Below are positions 47,091-57,410 of a stretch of DNA of 64,000 bases, piece by piece. Origin of the DNA: Gemmatimonadota bacterium (GTDB lineage Bacteria > Gemmatimonadota > Gemmatimonadetes > Gemmatimonadales > Gemmatimonadaceae). A model generated the notes under the pieces. It was not told the origin of the DNA. It did no database searches and worked only from the letters and a program-made list of their open reading frames with translations. The stretch covers positions 108,332 through 172,331 of the forward strand of contig CANHTA010000001.1 of assembly GCA_947463135.1 (NCBI GenBank), given 5' to 3'. Within the stretch, counting starts at the first letter, position 1, and each line of letters opens with the position of its first letter. The translations under genes and the position numbers were made by a program.

Positions 47091-48458
47091 ATGAGTGAGA
47101 TGTCCGAACGCGCGATGCCGCGACCCACGGTGTACATCGAAACATACGGCTGCCAGATGAATGTGGCCGATTCCGAACTCATGTACGGCAAGCTCATCGC
47201 CAGCGGCTATGACGCCGTCGATGTGCCCGATGGTGCTGACGTGATTCTCGTGAACACCTGTGCCATTCGCGAGAACGCGGAAACGCGCGTGATTGGGCGC
47301 CTTGGTGAACTCAAGAAGTTCATGCGCACCGGCAGCGTCATGGGCGTCACGGGGTGCATGGCGCAGCGCTTAGGACCTCGCGTGCTGGAGCAGGCGCGGC
47401 ACGTGTCCATCGTGGTTGGTCCCGACGGGTATCGGGCGTTGCCCGCCCTGTTAGACGGGGCCCGTCGTGGAGAGAAGTTTACCGCCACCGACTTCGATCT
47501 CGAAGAGCACTACGAAGACGTCGTGGCGCGCCGCTTCGAAGGGGTCAAGGCGTGGATCCCCGTGCAGCGGGGCTGTGACTATCGATGCACCTATTGCATT
47601 GTGCCGACCACGCGCGGCCCGGAGCGGAGCCGGAAGCTGCACGAGGTGGTACGTGAAGTCCACGAGGTGGTGGCGCAGGGGCTCACCGAAGTTGTGCTGC
47701 TGGGGCAAACGGTCAATTCGTACAACGATGGCACGCATGATTTTGCCGATTTGCTGCGTGCCGTCGGTACGGTTGATGGCATTCGCCGCGTGCGCTATAC
47801 CAGCCCCCATCCAAACGACTTCTCGGATCGTGTGATTGCGGCCATGGCGGAGGTCCCCACCGTCTGCGAACACATTCATTTGCCCATGCAAAGCGGTTCC
47901 ACGTCGATGCTCAAAAAAATGCTGCGTCGCTACTCACGCGAAGACTATCTCGCGTGCGTGGAACGTATGCGTGCCGCCATCCCCGGCTTGGCCCTGACTA
48001 CGGATATTATCGTCGGATTTCCCAGTGAAACCGACGAGGAGTTTGCCGATACGTTGTCGTTGTGTCAGGAGGTGCGATTCGACGACGCGTTCATGTTCAA
48101 GTTCTCGCCGCGTGAAGGCACGCCGGCGACGCGCATGCCGGCCGAATGGACAATTCCCGACGAGCTCGTGGCCACCCGGTTTGAACGGCTGCTTACAACG
48201 GTGCGTGGCATTTCGCGCGAGAACAACATGCGCCGATTGGGTGATACCGTGGAAGTGCTCATTGAAAAGGTGGCCCGCGATGGCGAGCTGCTGCAGGCGC
48301 GCTCGCGGGACTTCAAAACCATCATGGTGCCGACGGACGCGGGAGCGATTGGCGAGTACCTCATGGTGACGCTCAGCGGGACAACAGGTGCCACCTTCAC
48401 GGGCACACCGGTGGCCGCACCGACATCACGCACGGCGCTGCCCTTGCTGGCCGGCTAG
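47091..48458 (+). CDS. miaB: tRNA-2-methylthio-N6-dimethylallyladenosine synthase MiaB
   Basis: VYIETYGCQMNVADSELMYGKLIASGYDAV...VNTCAIRENAETRVIGRLGELKKF; radical SAM RGCDYRCTYCIVPTTRGPERSR. Confidence 0.95.
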   Translation: MSEMSERAMPRPTVYIETYGCQMNVADSELMYGKLIASGYDAVDVPDGADVILVNTCAIRENAETRVIGRLGELKKFMRTGSVMGVTGCMAQRLGPRVLEQARHVSIVVGPDGYRALPALLDGARRGEKFTATDFDLEEHYEDVVARRFEGVKAWIPVQRGCDYRCTYCIVPTTRGPERSRKLHEVVREVHEVVAQGLTEVVLLGQTVNSYNDGTHDFADLLRAVGTVDGIRRVRYTSPHPNDFSDRVIAAMAEVPTVCEHIHLPMQSGSTSMLKKMLRRYSREDYLACVERMRAAIPGLALTTDIIVGFPSETDEEFADTLSLCQEVRFDDAFMFKFSPREGTPATRMPAEWTIPDELVATRFERLLTTVRGISRENNMRRLGDTVEVLIEKVARDGELLQARSRDFKTIMVPTDAGAIGEYLMVTLSGTTGATFTGTPVAAPTSRTALPLLAG

Positions 48459-48547
48459 ACAGCGGCAACTCGCGTGGTCCCCGCGTGCGTCGGGGAACGC
48501 CCGCGCACTTTTGATGCGGCATCTGTGCCGGTGGATGATCACCGTGC

Positions 48548-51064
48548 GTGATGCCGCTTCTTATTCATGCCACGGGCTGGTGGTTGGCCGGCCTCTTCGT
48601 TGGCGCCACGCTCAGCGATTCGGCGTGGCTTCGCCTCAGGGGAGTGTGGTTGCACGCGGCGTCCGCGTGGCCGCACCCGCTGGTTCTCCTCCTCGTGATC
48701 GTGCTGGCCACCTTGGCGGCCCGTGCGGCGCGAGCCCGCGGGCGAACGCGCGCCCTCCCGTTCCCACCCGCCACCCGCACCCTCGTCGCCTGTGCCGTGA
48801 TTGCACTGTCCGGTGTCCTCACGAGTCGGGCGGCGACCGTGCACGCGCGGCGCTGCCGGACGGCGGCCGTGCAGCGCTTCGCGCATGGGATGCTCACGCC
48901 TTTGGCGTTTGATGGCCTGCTCCCGCTCCGCTCTGGCCCCTCGCCGTTCCCGCTCCGCCGCGGCCTGATCGCCGCCGACTCGTCACCCCGTGTGCCCCTC
49001 AATCGGGGACGTGGCGACGTCTATGTCGAGGTGGGTGGGCAGCCCTGCGCGGTGGCCACGACGCTTCGGCTCCCGCCCCGCATGCCGAGCCCGTTGCCGG
49101 CCGGTGCCGTGGCCATGGTGCAGGGGGATGCTCTGGCCACCGATCGTGGCGTACGCCTCAACGTGGATACGGTACACGCCGTCGTCGGCCGCGAGTGGCG
49201 GCGTGCGGCGCGCGCACGTACCGGCGCTACGATCGATCGCCTCTTCGGGGCACGTGCGCCACTGGTGCGCGCCCTGGTGATCGCCGATCAGGATGGGATT
49301 GCCACCTCGGTGCGAGACCGATTCGCCGATGCCGGACTCGTGCACATGCTCTCGGTGTCGGGGATGCACGTGGCCATTATCGCGTCGGCTCTGATAACCA
49401 TCACCGCGGCCCTGCGCTTGCCCTCCGTCCTGGGGGCGCTGGTATCACTCGCATTGGTGCTGGCGTACGTGATCATGCTGGGGGCACCCGCGCCGGCGGT
49501 GCGGAGCGCCGTCATGCTGTTCACCGTCATGCTGTCCAAAGCATGGCAGCGTCCCCTCCATGATTGGACGGCGCTCGCCCTCGGCGCCACCATCCCAACC
49601 GTACATCCGCTGGTGGTGCTCGACTTGGGGTGGCAGCTGAGCGTGAGCGGCATGGCGGCGCTGGTCGCCGCGCGAGCCATCTGGAGACGCTGGCAGGGCT
49701 ACGCCCTCGCGCTGCCCCTGTCTTCGGCTGGAAGGGCTGATAGGGGGTGGCGTCGGGCCCTTCGTCGCGCGCAGCGGTGGCTCGCCAGGCAACGGGGGGT
49801 ATCGCGCTGGCTGGCGCGCGAAACACTCACCGGTGTCGTGGCCACCGTCGCTACCGCCCCGCTTATCGCGTGGACCTTTGGGCGCGTCAGCGTACTGGCA
49901 CCGATCACCAATATCCTGGCTGGTCCCATTGTGGCCTTCCTGCAGCCGGCGCTCTTTCTGGCCCTTGTGGCCAGCCCCATGGATCCGCTGGCACAGGTCA
50001 TCGCCGATGCCAGTGCGTGGCCAATCCAACTGCTCGATCGCATCGCGGCCCACGCGGCCGCGATACCCTTCGCGGTGTTTCACGTGGCACCCACGCTGCC
50101 AACAGCGCTGGCAGGCGGGGTGGCCTCCATGGCACTCATCCGGGCCACGGCCACGCGTCGGGCCGGTCCTTGGATGCAGCTGAGCGCCGTTGCCCTGGTG
50201 GCAGCGGCGGGGTTGCCCTTCATGACCGTTGGGTCGGGGGTGCTGGAGCTCCACATGATCGATGTCGGACAGGGTGATGCCTTCGCACTCCGGACGCCCC
50301 GCGGGCGCTGGGTCCTCATCGATGCCGGCCCCTCGTGGGACGGGGGGGACGCCGGTCGTCGCACGGTGATACCGTACGTGCAGCGCCGTGGCGGGCCCGT
50401 GGTGCTCATGGTGCTCTCGCATGCCCACGAGGATCATGTGGGTGGCGCCGCCAGCGTGATCAACGCACTCGCGCCGCGGCAATGGTGGGAGCCCGCCTTT
50501 GTGACATCAAGCAGTGGATACCGGAAGGCGCTGGCGGCGTTGCGTGCGCGCGCCCTCCCGTGGCGGCGCGTGCAGCCCGGTCAACGCTGGCAGCTTGATG
50601 GCGTCACCCTCGACGTGCTGGCGCCCGACTCCGCATGGACCACCGCCCAGGTCGATGCCAACGAGACGTCGGTCGTCCTGCGCGTCTCCTACGGTCGTCG
50701 CCGATTTCTCTTTATGGGGGACGCCGAGCAGCACGAAGAAGCGTGGTTGCTGAACCAACTCCCCGTTGAGGCGCTCCGCGCTGACGTGCTCAAGCTGGGC
50801 CACCACGGCAGCCGGACAAGCTCCGGCCTCGATTTCGTGCGGGCGGTGGCGCCACGGGTGGGGTTGGTCTCCGTTGGCGCGGGAAACCGCTATGGTCACC
50901 CGTCCCTCGAGGTGCTCGATCGCTTTGCCGCCCTTCAGGTGCCACTCCTGCGCTCGGATCGCGAGGGGACCGTGGTCATCCGTACCAATGGCCACTGGCT
51001 CGACGCCTCGGCCCGAGGCGACTACTGGCGCGTGCCCGACCGCCCCGCCGGGCGCTTCCCCTAA
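48548..51064 (+). CDS. comEC: ComEC/Rec2 DNA-uptake channel protein
   Basis: Competence domain VHMLSVSGMHVAIIASALITI; C-terminal metallo-beta-lactamase domain HMIDVGQGDAFALRTPRGRWVLIDAG...LSHAHEDHVGG...LKLGHHGSRTSSG. Confidence 0.93.
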   Translation: MMPLLIHATGWWLAGLFVGATLSDSAWLRLRGVWLHAASAWPHPLVLLLVIVLATLAARAARARGRTRALPFPPATRTLVACAVIALSGVLTSRAATVHARRCRTAAVQRFAHGMLTPLAFDGLLPLRSGPSPFPLRRGLIAADSSPRVPLNRGRGDVYVEVGGQPCAVATTLRLPPRMPSPLPAGAVAMVQGDALATDRGVRLNVDTVHAVVGREWRRAARARTGATIDRLFGARAPLVRALVIADQDGIATSVRDRFADAGLVHMLSVSGMHVAIIASALITITAALRLPSVLGALVSLALVLAYVIMLGAPAPAVRSAVMLFTVMLSKAWQRPLHDWTALALGATIPTVHPLVVLDLGWQLSVSGMAALVAARAIWRRWQGYALALPLSSAGRADRGWRRALRRAQRWLARQRGVSRWLARETLTGVVATVATAPLIAWTFGRVSVLAPITNILAGPIVAFLQPALFLALVASPMDPLAQVIADASAWPIQLLDRIAAHAAAIPFAVFHVAPTLPTALAGGVASMALIRATATRRAGPWMQLSAVALVAAAGLPFMTVGSGVLELHMIDVGQGDAFALRTPRGRWVLIDAGPSWDGGDAGRRTVIPYVQRRGGPVVLMVLSHAHEDHVGGAASVINALAPRQWWEPAFVTSSSGYRKALAALRARALPWRRVQPGQRWQLDGVTLDVLAPDSAWTTAQVDANETSVVLRVSYGRRRFLFMGDAEQHEEAWLLNQLPVEALRADVLKLGHHGSRTSSGLDFVRAVAPRVGLVSVGAGNRYGHPSLEVLDRFAALQVPLLRSDREGTVVIRTNGHWLDASARGDYWRVPDRPAGRFP

Positions 51065-51253
51065 CGATCCGCGCGGCGCGGCTCTTGCCCGAGCTTGCCC
51101 AAGTACGCCACTTTCCCCATGAGGCGGCGGGGGGCGTTGGCAGCGCCCCGCTGTGCCCTGTTTCTGAACGTGTCTGTTACCGGTCCGTTGCGGATCGGAT
51201 TCAATCTCTTCTGCTGCGCTCCTGCGCGCCCGTCTCCACTCAGGAGTTATAAC

Positions 51254-52333
51254 GTGGTCAGGCATACGGCAACGTCGGTTGTGACGATCGAACGTTTCAT
51301 CATTGAGCAGGAACGCATGTTTCCGGAGGCCACCGGCGAGTTATCCGGCATCCTCTACGACATGGCCCTCGCGGGCAAGATGATCGCGAACAAGGTGCGA
51401 AGTGCCGGACTCGTGGATATCCTCGGCGCAACCAGTGACGTGAATGTTCAGGGCGAGGTCCAGCAGAAGCTCGACGTGATCGCCAATGAGATCGTCGTCA
51501 AAGCCTTCGATCATGGCGGCCGGTTGTGTGCCATGGCCTCCGAAGAGGAACCGGACATCATTCACATCCCCGAGGGCTTCCGCGCCGGCAAGTATGTGCT
51601 GCTGTTCGATCCCCTCGATGGATCATCGAACATCGATGTGAATGTGCCCGTTGGAACGATCTTCTCGGTGTACAAGAAGATCACCCGCGGTTCGCGCGGG
51701 GAAATGGAAGACATGCTCCAGCCGGGGCGCCGTCAGGTGGCGGCAGGGTATGTCATCTATGGCTCGAGCACCATGCTGGTGTATACCACGGGACAAGGGG
51801 CTCACGGCTTCACCCTCGATCCCTCCATCGGGGAGTTCCTGCTGTCGCACCCCAATATCCGAATCCCGCAGCGCGCGCGGTACCTGTCGGTGAACGATGC
51901 GTACGAGCAGGATTGGCCCGAACCCACCCGCGCGCTGATGCGTCGCTATCGTGGGCTCGACGGTCAACGGGCGCCCCTCAACGTGCGCTACGTGGGATCA
52001 CTGGTCGCGGACTTCCACCGCAACCTGCTCGGTGGCGGCGTCTTCTGCTATCCGGCCAACACGAAGTCGCCCAAGGGGAAGCTGCGCCTCCTCTACGAGG
52101 CCAACCCGTTGGCTTTCATTGCCGAGCAGGCCGGCGGCATGGCCACCAATGGCTATGGTCGTATCATGGATGTCCAGCCCACGGAGCTGCACGAGCGCAC
52201 GCCGCTCTACCTCGGCAGTACGGCCGAAGTGGAAACGGTGGCCGAGTTTCCCCTGCCGCGGTACGTCGCGCCGGGTGTCGCCGAGCGGCGCGGTACGCAT
52301 CCCACGCCAGCGACTCCGGCTGACCCGTCCTGA
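51254..52333 (+). CDS. fbp: Fructose-1,6-bisphosphatase class I
   Basis: CAGGAG upstream of GTG 51254; [28 protein letters not shown]...[16 protein letters not shown]...[40 protein letters not shown]. Confidence 0.95.
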   Translation: MVRHTATSVVTIERFIIEQERMFPEATGELSGILYDMALAGKMIANKVRSAGLVDILGATSDVNVQGEVQQKLDVIANEIVVKAFDHGGRLCAMASEEEPDIIHIPEGFRAGKYVLLFDPLDGSSNIDVNVPVGTIFSVYKKITRGSRGEMEDMLQPGRRQVAAGYVIYGSSTMLVYTTGQGAHGFTLDPSIGEFLLSHPNIRIPQRARYLSVNDAYEQDWPEPTRALMRRYRGLDGQRAPLNVRYVGSLVADFHRNLLGGGVFCYPANTKSPKGKLRLLYEANPLAFIAEQAGGMATNGYGRIMDVQPTELHERTPLYLGSTAEVETVAEFPLPRYVAPGVAERRGTHPTPATPADPS

Positions 52334-52349
52334 TCGCTACATTGGGGGG

Positions 52350-53945
52350 ATGAGCGAGCGACTCTCCCCCTCCGGCATTCCCATTCCCGGCGTGGTCCGT
52401 CCGGACGACGTCCAGCTGTCCTACGCGCGTGATCTGGCCGACCCCGGTCACTTTCCGTTCACGCGCGGGGTGCAGCCCACCATGTACCGCGGTCGTCTCT
52501 GGACGATGCGCCAGTACGCGGGCTTTGGCACCGCGCGATCTACCAACGAGCGCTTCCGCATGTTGCTCGAGGCCGGGCAGACCGGCCTCTCCGTTGCGTT
52601 CGATCTGCCCACGCAAATGGGCATCGATTCCGATGCGCCGCGTGCACAAGGGGAAGTGGGCCGCGTGGGCGTCGCCATCGACACCGTCGATGACATGCAC
52701 GTCCTGCTCGACGGTATCCCGCTCGATAAAGTCTCGTCGTCCATGACCATCAACGCCACCGCGTCGACGCTGCTGGCGATGTACATCGTGGTGGCTGAAG
52801 AGCGGGGGATTCCACGCGCGTCGCTGTCCGGCACGGTACAGAACGACATTCTGAAGGAGTATATCGCGCGCGGCACCTACATCTATCCGCCTGATCCGTC
52901 ACTGGCGCTCACGGCTGACATGTTTCGGTTCTGCGCCACGGACGTGCCACAGTGGAATCCGATTTCCATTTCGGGATACCACATCCGCGAGGCGGGCGCC
53001 ACGGCGGTGCAGGAAGTCGCGTTTACCTTTGCTGATGCCATCGCGTATGTGCAGCAGGCCGTGGACACGGGCCTTGCCGTTGACGCCTTTGCGCCGCGCC
53101 TCTCCTTTTTCTTTGCGGCGCACAGCGATTTGTTTGAAGAAGTCGCCAAGTTCCGCGCGGCACGTCGGTTGTGGGCGCGCCTCATGCGCGACCGTTTCGG
53201 TGCGGCCGACGCCAGTTGCAAGCTGCGCTTTCATACGCAAACCGGCGGCGTCACCCTGACGGCGCAGCAGCCACTCAACAACGTGGTGCGCGTCACAGTA
53301 CAAGCGCTTGCCGCCACGCTTGGCGGCACGCAGTCGTTGCACACCAACGGCTACGACGAAGCGCTGGCGCTCCCCACCGCCGAAGCCGCCACGCTCGCGC
53401 TGCGCACGCAGCAAATCGTGGGCTACGAATCCGGTGTGGCGCAAACCGCGGATCCTCTGGCGGGGAGTTGGTACGTCGAGCAGCTCACCGACGCCATTGA
53501 AACGCGAGCGCTGGCGTTACTCGAGAAAGTGGACGCCCTCGGCGGGGCGGCCGCTGCCATTCGGGCCGGATTCTTTCAGGAAGAGATCGCACGCAGTGCG
53601 TACGAGTATCAGCTGCGCGTGGAAGCGGGCGAAACGGTAGTCGTGGGGGTGAACCGGTTTGGCGACGGGCAGGATCCGCCGGTGATCCCCGCGCCGGACT
53701 TCAGTGCGCTCGAGACCGGACAGGTGGCGCAGCTGAAGATGGTGAAAGCCAAACGCGATCCTCAGGCGCTGCACGCGGCACTGCAAGCCATCGCCGACAT
53801 CGCGCCAGAGTATCTGCCGGCGCACGTGGGGGCACGTACGCCGCTTATGCCCCGGATCATTGACGCCGTTCGGTTGCGTGCCTCGGTTGGTGAAATTGCC
53901 GATACGCTCGAACGGGTGTGGGGGCGGTACCAGCCCACGGTCTAG
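52350..53945 (+). CDS. Methylmalonyl-CoA mutase large (catalytic) subunit without B12-binding domain
   Basis: ATG 52350: [21 protein letters not shown]...[17 protein letters not shown]...[32 protein letters not shown]...[14 protein letters not shown]; ends ~531 aa. Confidence 0.92.
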   Translation: MSERLSPSGIPIPGVVRPDDVQLSYARDLADPGHFPFTRGVQPTMYRGRLWTMRQYAGFGTARSTNERFRMLLEAGQTGLSVAFDLPTQMGIDSDAPRAQGEVGRVGVAIDTVDDMHVLLDGIPLDKVSSSMTINATASTLLAMYIVVAEERGIPRASLSGTVQNDILKEYIARGTYIYPPDPSLALTADMFRFCATDVPQWNPISISGYHIREAGATAVQEVAFTFADAIAYVQQAVDTGLAVDAFAPRLSFFFAAHSDLFEEVAKFRAARRLWARLMRDRFGAADASCKLRFHTQTGGVTLTAQQPLNNVVRVTVQALAATLGGTQSLHTNGYDEALALPTAEAATLALRTQQIVGYESGVAQTADPLAGSWYVEQLTDAIETRALALLEKVDALGGAAAAIRAGFFQEEIARSAYEYQLRVEAGETVVVGVNRFGDGQDPPVIPAPDFSALETGQVAQLKMVKAKRDPQALHAALQAIADIAPEYLPAHVGARTPLMPRIIDAVRLRASVGEIADTLERVWGRYQPTV

Positions 53946-53971
53946 CGGTCCGCCCCGTCGCCGCGGGCCCG

Positions 53972-56029
53972 TTACGGCGTAATGGCTTTCGCTTTCGGTT
54001 CGAGCTTCGCCGACCACAGCCCCGAGTTGAAATCGGTAAACAGAACCTGTCCCTTCCACGGCATCGCGTTCATCACAAAGGGCGCGTTCGCCGTGAAGGC
54101 GGTCGGATCGTAGGGCTTGAACACCGCGATTTCGCGCTTCTGATCCGCGAGGTTGCCCATGAGTTCACCGCTCACATCGACGACACGCACACCGCCGTCG
54201 TAATACGCCTGGTACAGCACGTCGTCTTCGACGATGATGTCATGTGCGCCGTAGTCTTCCAGGTGATAGCGGCCCACTTTGCGCGGATGCATCGGGTCGG
54301 TGGCATCCACGATGTGCACGTATCCGCCGGATGTCTGCGCGATACCACCGGATTTGCCGAGGGTGGCGCCGTAGTTCGTTCCTTCCCACACGCGGCCGGC
54401 GCGATTCATCTCTTCGTCGCCAAGAAACAGGTACGTGCGGCCCGTGGATTTCTGGAAGTACGGATAAATCTCGTGACCGGAGTTGATCGGGAACACGTTG
54501 ATGAGCTTGGGTTTTTCGATCGTCCCACCGTACTTCCCGTTGCCCACGTCCACCATCACTGCCCCCACACCACCCTGTGCGGAATAGGCGATCCCGTCGC
54601 GCACCCACAAGTCGTGAATGCGGGCATTGGGATGCTGATACTCACTCACGTACTTCGGCTTGTAGATGTCCTTCACGTCAATGATGACGTACTTCTGCCC
54701 ACCGGAAATGGCGAACAGGTAGTCGTTGGTGGCGAACATATTGTGCACGCCACCGGTGAGCTCCTGATCGAACGTCGCCGCAATTTTCGGATGCGCCGGT
54801 ACCGCCAGATCCAGAATCACCACGCCATTCACGCGATTCGAGGCCCCTTCGCGCGCCAGAACACCGTACCGGCCATCAGGTGAGACCGTCACGTCGTTAA
54901 TCGTGCGGGCATCGATCTTGATGGAATCCGTTTTTACGATGTTGCTCATGTCGGTGATGTCGAACACCATGCCGTAGCCATCGCCGCCCCACGTGCCAAC
55001 CAAGACGTAGTCTCGGCCATCCTTGCCGGTCCACGGCCATAAGTCCGACGTGGCGCTGCCGGCGATGGCACCGCGTCCCGTCACGGTAATGCGGCGCACC
55101 ACATCACGAGGCTTTGCTTCGATGACTTTGCGCGCCGTCACATTCCCCGACTGCGCGAGCAGCGTGAAACGGCCAGGATAGTTGGCCGTGAATCGCCCCC
55201 AGTCCACAATGCCGGGGCCACCAGGCGCTACCGTGGTGTCATCGGGGGTGTACGTGTAGCTCCAGGTAATCACGGCGTCCTTCACCGTTGCTCCCGTGGC
55301 CGTCTTTGCGGTCGCATCGAGACGCACGACCTGACCGGTGAGGATGACGTCGTCGGCGATGTTCATGGCAATCGACGTCACTGGATTGGCCACGATCGTG
55401 TACGACCGTTTGGCGATCACACCTTCGGCGTCGGCGCTGATCACTACCGCGCCCGCTTTGTGGGCGGTGACCGTACCAAAGCGATCCACCGAGGCGATCG
55501 CCGGCGCGCTGCTGCGCCACGTGGGAATCACCCCGGGGCGCGGAGTCCCGTCGGCGTGCGTGGCCTCCACTCGGTGGCCAAGGGAGATCCCGGTGTAGAG
55601 ACGCCCCGAGTCGGCCCTGATGGTGAGCGACGTGAGGGCGGGCCACGTCACCAGCACCGGGATGTCGAGCGTAATCGGTCCGTTGGCACCGGCCGTAGTC
55701 GCGGTGGCGGTGTACGACCCTGCACGAAATGCGCGGACCTGGCCGTCCGCAAACGCCACGGCTTGGCGCGGTCCGCCCACGCGAATCACCGCGCTCACGA
55801 TGGCCGTGCCAGCCGCATCGTAGGCGGTCACGGTAAACGGCTGCGACTCGCCCGCTCGGATCGTGATCTTGGCCGGTTCCGCGACCAACCTGGCGGCCAC
55901 GCGCACAGCCGGGCTTGGCGCCACGCCCTGAGCCACGAGTCCATACGGTGCAGCAACCCCGCTTGCCAACACGGCGGCAAGGATCAGGGCGGTCGTCGTG
56001 ACGAACTGCCGCGGGCGCGCTACGTTCAT
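53972..56029 (-). CDS. Secreted Ig-like (Big) plus LVIVD-repeat beta-propeller protein
   Basis: Start ATG 56029: MNVARPRQFVTTTALILAAVLASGVAAPYGLVAQG; Big-like TWRSSAPAIASVDRFGTVTAHKAGAVVISADAEG; LVIVD-like YVIIDVKDIYKPKYVSEYQHP, YVHIVDATDPMHPRKVGRYH. Confidence 0.72.
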   Translation of the reverse strand: MNVARPRQFVTTTALILAAVLASGVAAPYGLVAQGVAPSPAVRVAARLVAEPAKITIRAGESQPFTVTAYDAAGTAIVSAVIRVGGPRQAVAFADGQVRAFRAGSYTATATTAGANGPITLDIPVLVTWPALTSLTIRADSGRLYTGISLGHRVEATHADGTPRPGVIPTWRSSAPAIASVDRFGTVTAHKAGAVVISADAEGVIAKRSYTIVANPVTSIAMNIADDVILTGQVVRLDATAKTATGATVKDAVITWSYTYTPDDTTVAPGGPGIVDWGRFTANYPGRFTLLAQSGNVTARKVIEAKPRDVVRRITVTGRGAIAGSATSDLWPWTGKDGRDYVLVGTWGGDGYGMVFDITDMSNIVKTDSIKIDARTINDVTVSPDGRYGVLAREGASNRVNGVVILDLAVPAHPKIAATFDQELTGGVHNMFATNDYLFAISGGQKYVIIDVKDIYKPKYVSEYQHPNARIHDLWVRDGIAYSAQGGVGAVMVDVGNGKYGGTIEKPKLINVFPINSGHEIYPYFQKSTGRTYLFLGDEEMNRAGRVWEGTNYGATLGKSGGIAQTSGGYVHIVDATDPMHPRKVGRYHLEDYGAHDIIVEDDVLYQAYYDGGVRVVDVSGELMGNLADQKREIAVFKPYDPTAFTANAPFVMNAMPWKGQVLFTDFNSGLWSAKLEPKAKAITP

Positions 56030-56072
56030 ACTGTCGTCTCCAGTGTGATGGTTCCTGCTGAGCCCCTCGATC

Positions 56073-57401
56073 ATGCCTCTCGTGCCAAGCCCTCGCAAGA
56101 CGCGGCGTGCAATCGGCGCTGCCTGTGTACTCGCGGTGACCGCGCTGCCCATGCGACCCGTCTCACTGGCGGGGCAGGCTCGCACGCCGGTCGCCGTCAC
56201 CACCGTGGCGCCGGCCCCCGTGGCTCCGCAGCGTGACTACTGGGTGTACGTAGGCGCCGAATCGGCCGACAAGATCTACCGGGTGCGATTCGGATCCGGC
56301 GGGGCCGTCGTTGAAAAGACGATTGGCGTTGGAGAGCTGGCCGCCGAAATGGAGGGGCCGCACGGTCTCGCGATCTCGGCCGATGGCAAATATCTGCACA
56401 TGACCACGGGACATGGATTTCCCGATGGCAAGTATTGGCGCTACGCACTTGGCCCCGATACGCTGGTCGGTCCCGGACTCTTACTGGGAAATTTCCCCGC
56501 CTCCATTGATGTCACCCCTGACGGTCTGTACGCGCTGTCGGTGAACTTCAACTTGCACGGCGACATGATTCCCTCAACGGTGTCGGTGATTTACACGCCC
56601 ACCCATACGGAAATCGCCCGCATTGTCACCTGCACCATGCCGCACGGGAGTCGCGTCTCACCCAACGGGTTGCACCAGTACTCCACCTGTATGATGGATG
56701 ACCAGCTCGTGGAGCTGGACACCAAGGACTTCGTGGTGTCGCGACGCTTCTCGTTGGCTAAAGGCGCCGAGGGGCCAGTCGCTCTGGATGCGTCCACCAC
56801 GATGGCTGCCATGGACGGCATGGACCACGCCGCTGGTCATCACCCGCCGTCTACCGCTGGCACCGCCGGCGCTGCGCTATCGCCGCGTGCGGGCCCAACC
56901 ATCGATCCGGCGCAGGTTGGGCGTGTGGGCATGGGGATGCAGAAGCATGACATGGCGCCCGCCTCCTGTTCCCCCACATGGGCCCAGCCATCCGTTAACG
57001 GCGCGGCCATCTTCGTGGCCTGCAACAAAGCCGATGAGATTCTGGAAATCGACACCGCCACCTGGACGCTCACGCGCCGCCTGAAAACGGGACGTGGCGT
57101 TTACAACCTCGCGGTGACCGCAGATGGTCGGCTGTTGGTCGCCACGCTCAAGCAGGGGAACGCGATCGAAATCTTTGATCTCGCCACCGGCACCAGTCTC
57201 GCCCAGCTGCCAACATCTACACGGGTCGCCCACGGCGTCACCATCAGTGCCGATTCGCGCTACGCGTTTGTCAGCAGTGAGGGGCAGGGCGCGCAGCCGG
57301 GCAAGGTTGACGTCATCGATCTCATGGCGAGAGCGAAGGTGGCCACCGTAGACGTGGGCCCGCAGGCCAGCGGCATCGCCTTCTGGAAAATGTCACCGTG
57401 A
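56073..57401 (+). CDS. Secreted YVTN-type beta-propeller protein with Met/His-rich insert
   Basis: Signal-like N-terminus; propeller repeats GPHGLAISADGKYLHMTTGHGFPDGKYWRY, VYNLAVTADGRLLVATLKQGNAIEIFDLATG, VAHGVTISADSRYAFVSSEG; insert MAAMDGMDHAAGHHPP. Confidence 0.72.
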   Translation: MPLVPSPRKTRRAIGAACVLAVTALPMRPVSLAGQARTPVAVTTVAPAPVAPQRDYWVYVGAESADKIYRVRFGSGGAVVEKTIGVGELAAEMEGPHGLAISADGKYLHMTTGHGFPDGKYWRYALGPDTLVGPGLLLGNFPASIDVTPDGLYALSVNFNLHGDMIPSTVSVIYTPTHTEIARIVTCTMPHGSRVSPNGLHQYSTCMMDDQLVELDTKDFVVSRRFSLAKGAEGPVALDASTTMAAMDGMDHAAGHHPPSTAGTAGAALSPRAGPTIDPAQVGRVGMGMQKHDMAPASCSPTWAQPSVNGAAIFVACNKADEILEIDTATWTLTRRLKTGRGVYNLAVTADGRLLVATLKQGNAIEIFDLATGTSLAQLPTSTRVAHGVTISADSRYAFVSSEGQGAQPGKVDVIDLMARAKVATVDVGPQASGIAFWKMSP

Positions 57402-57410
57402 TGGTCCGTC

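Noticed and set aside
56073-57401. Annotating the YVTN protein as nitrous oxide reductase or a known copper enzyme
   Set aside because: Propeller repeats and Met/His insert alone do not support a specific enzyme; no cupredoxin motif found.
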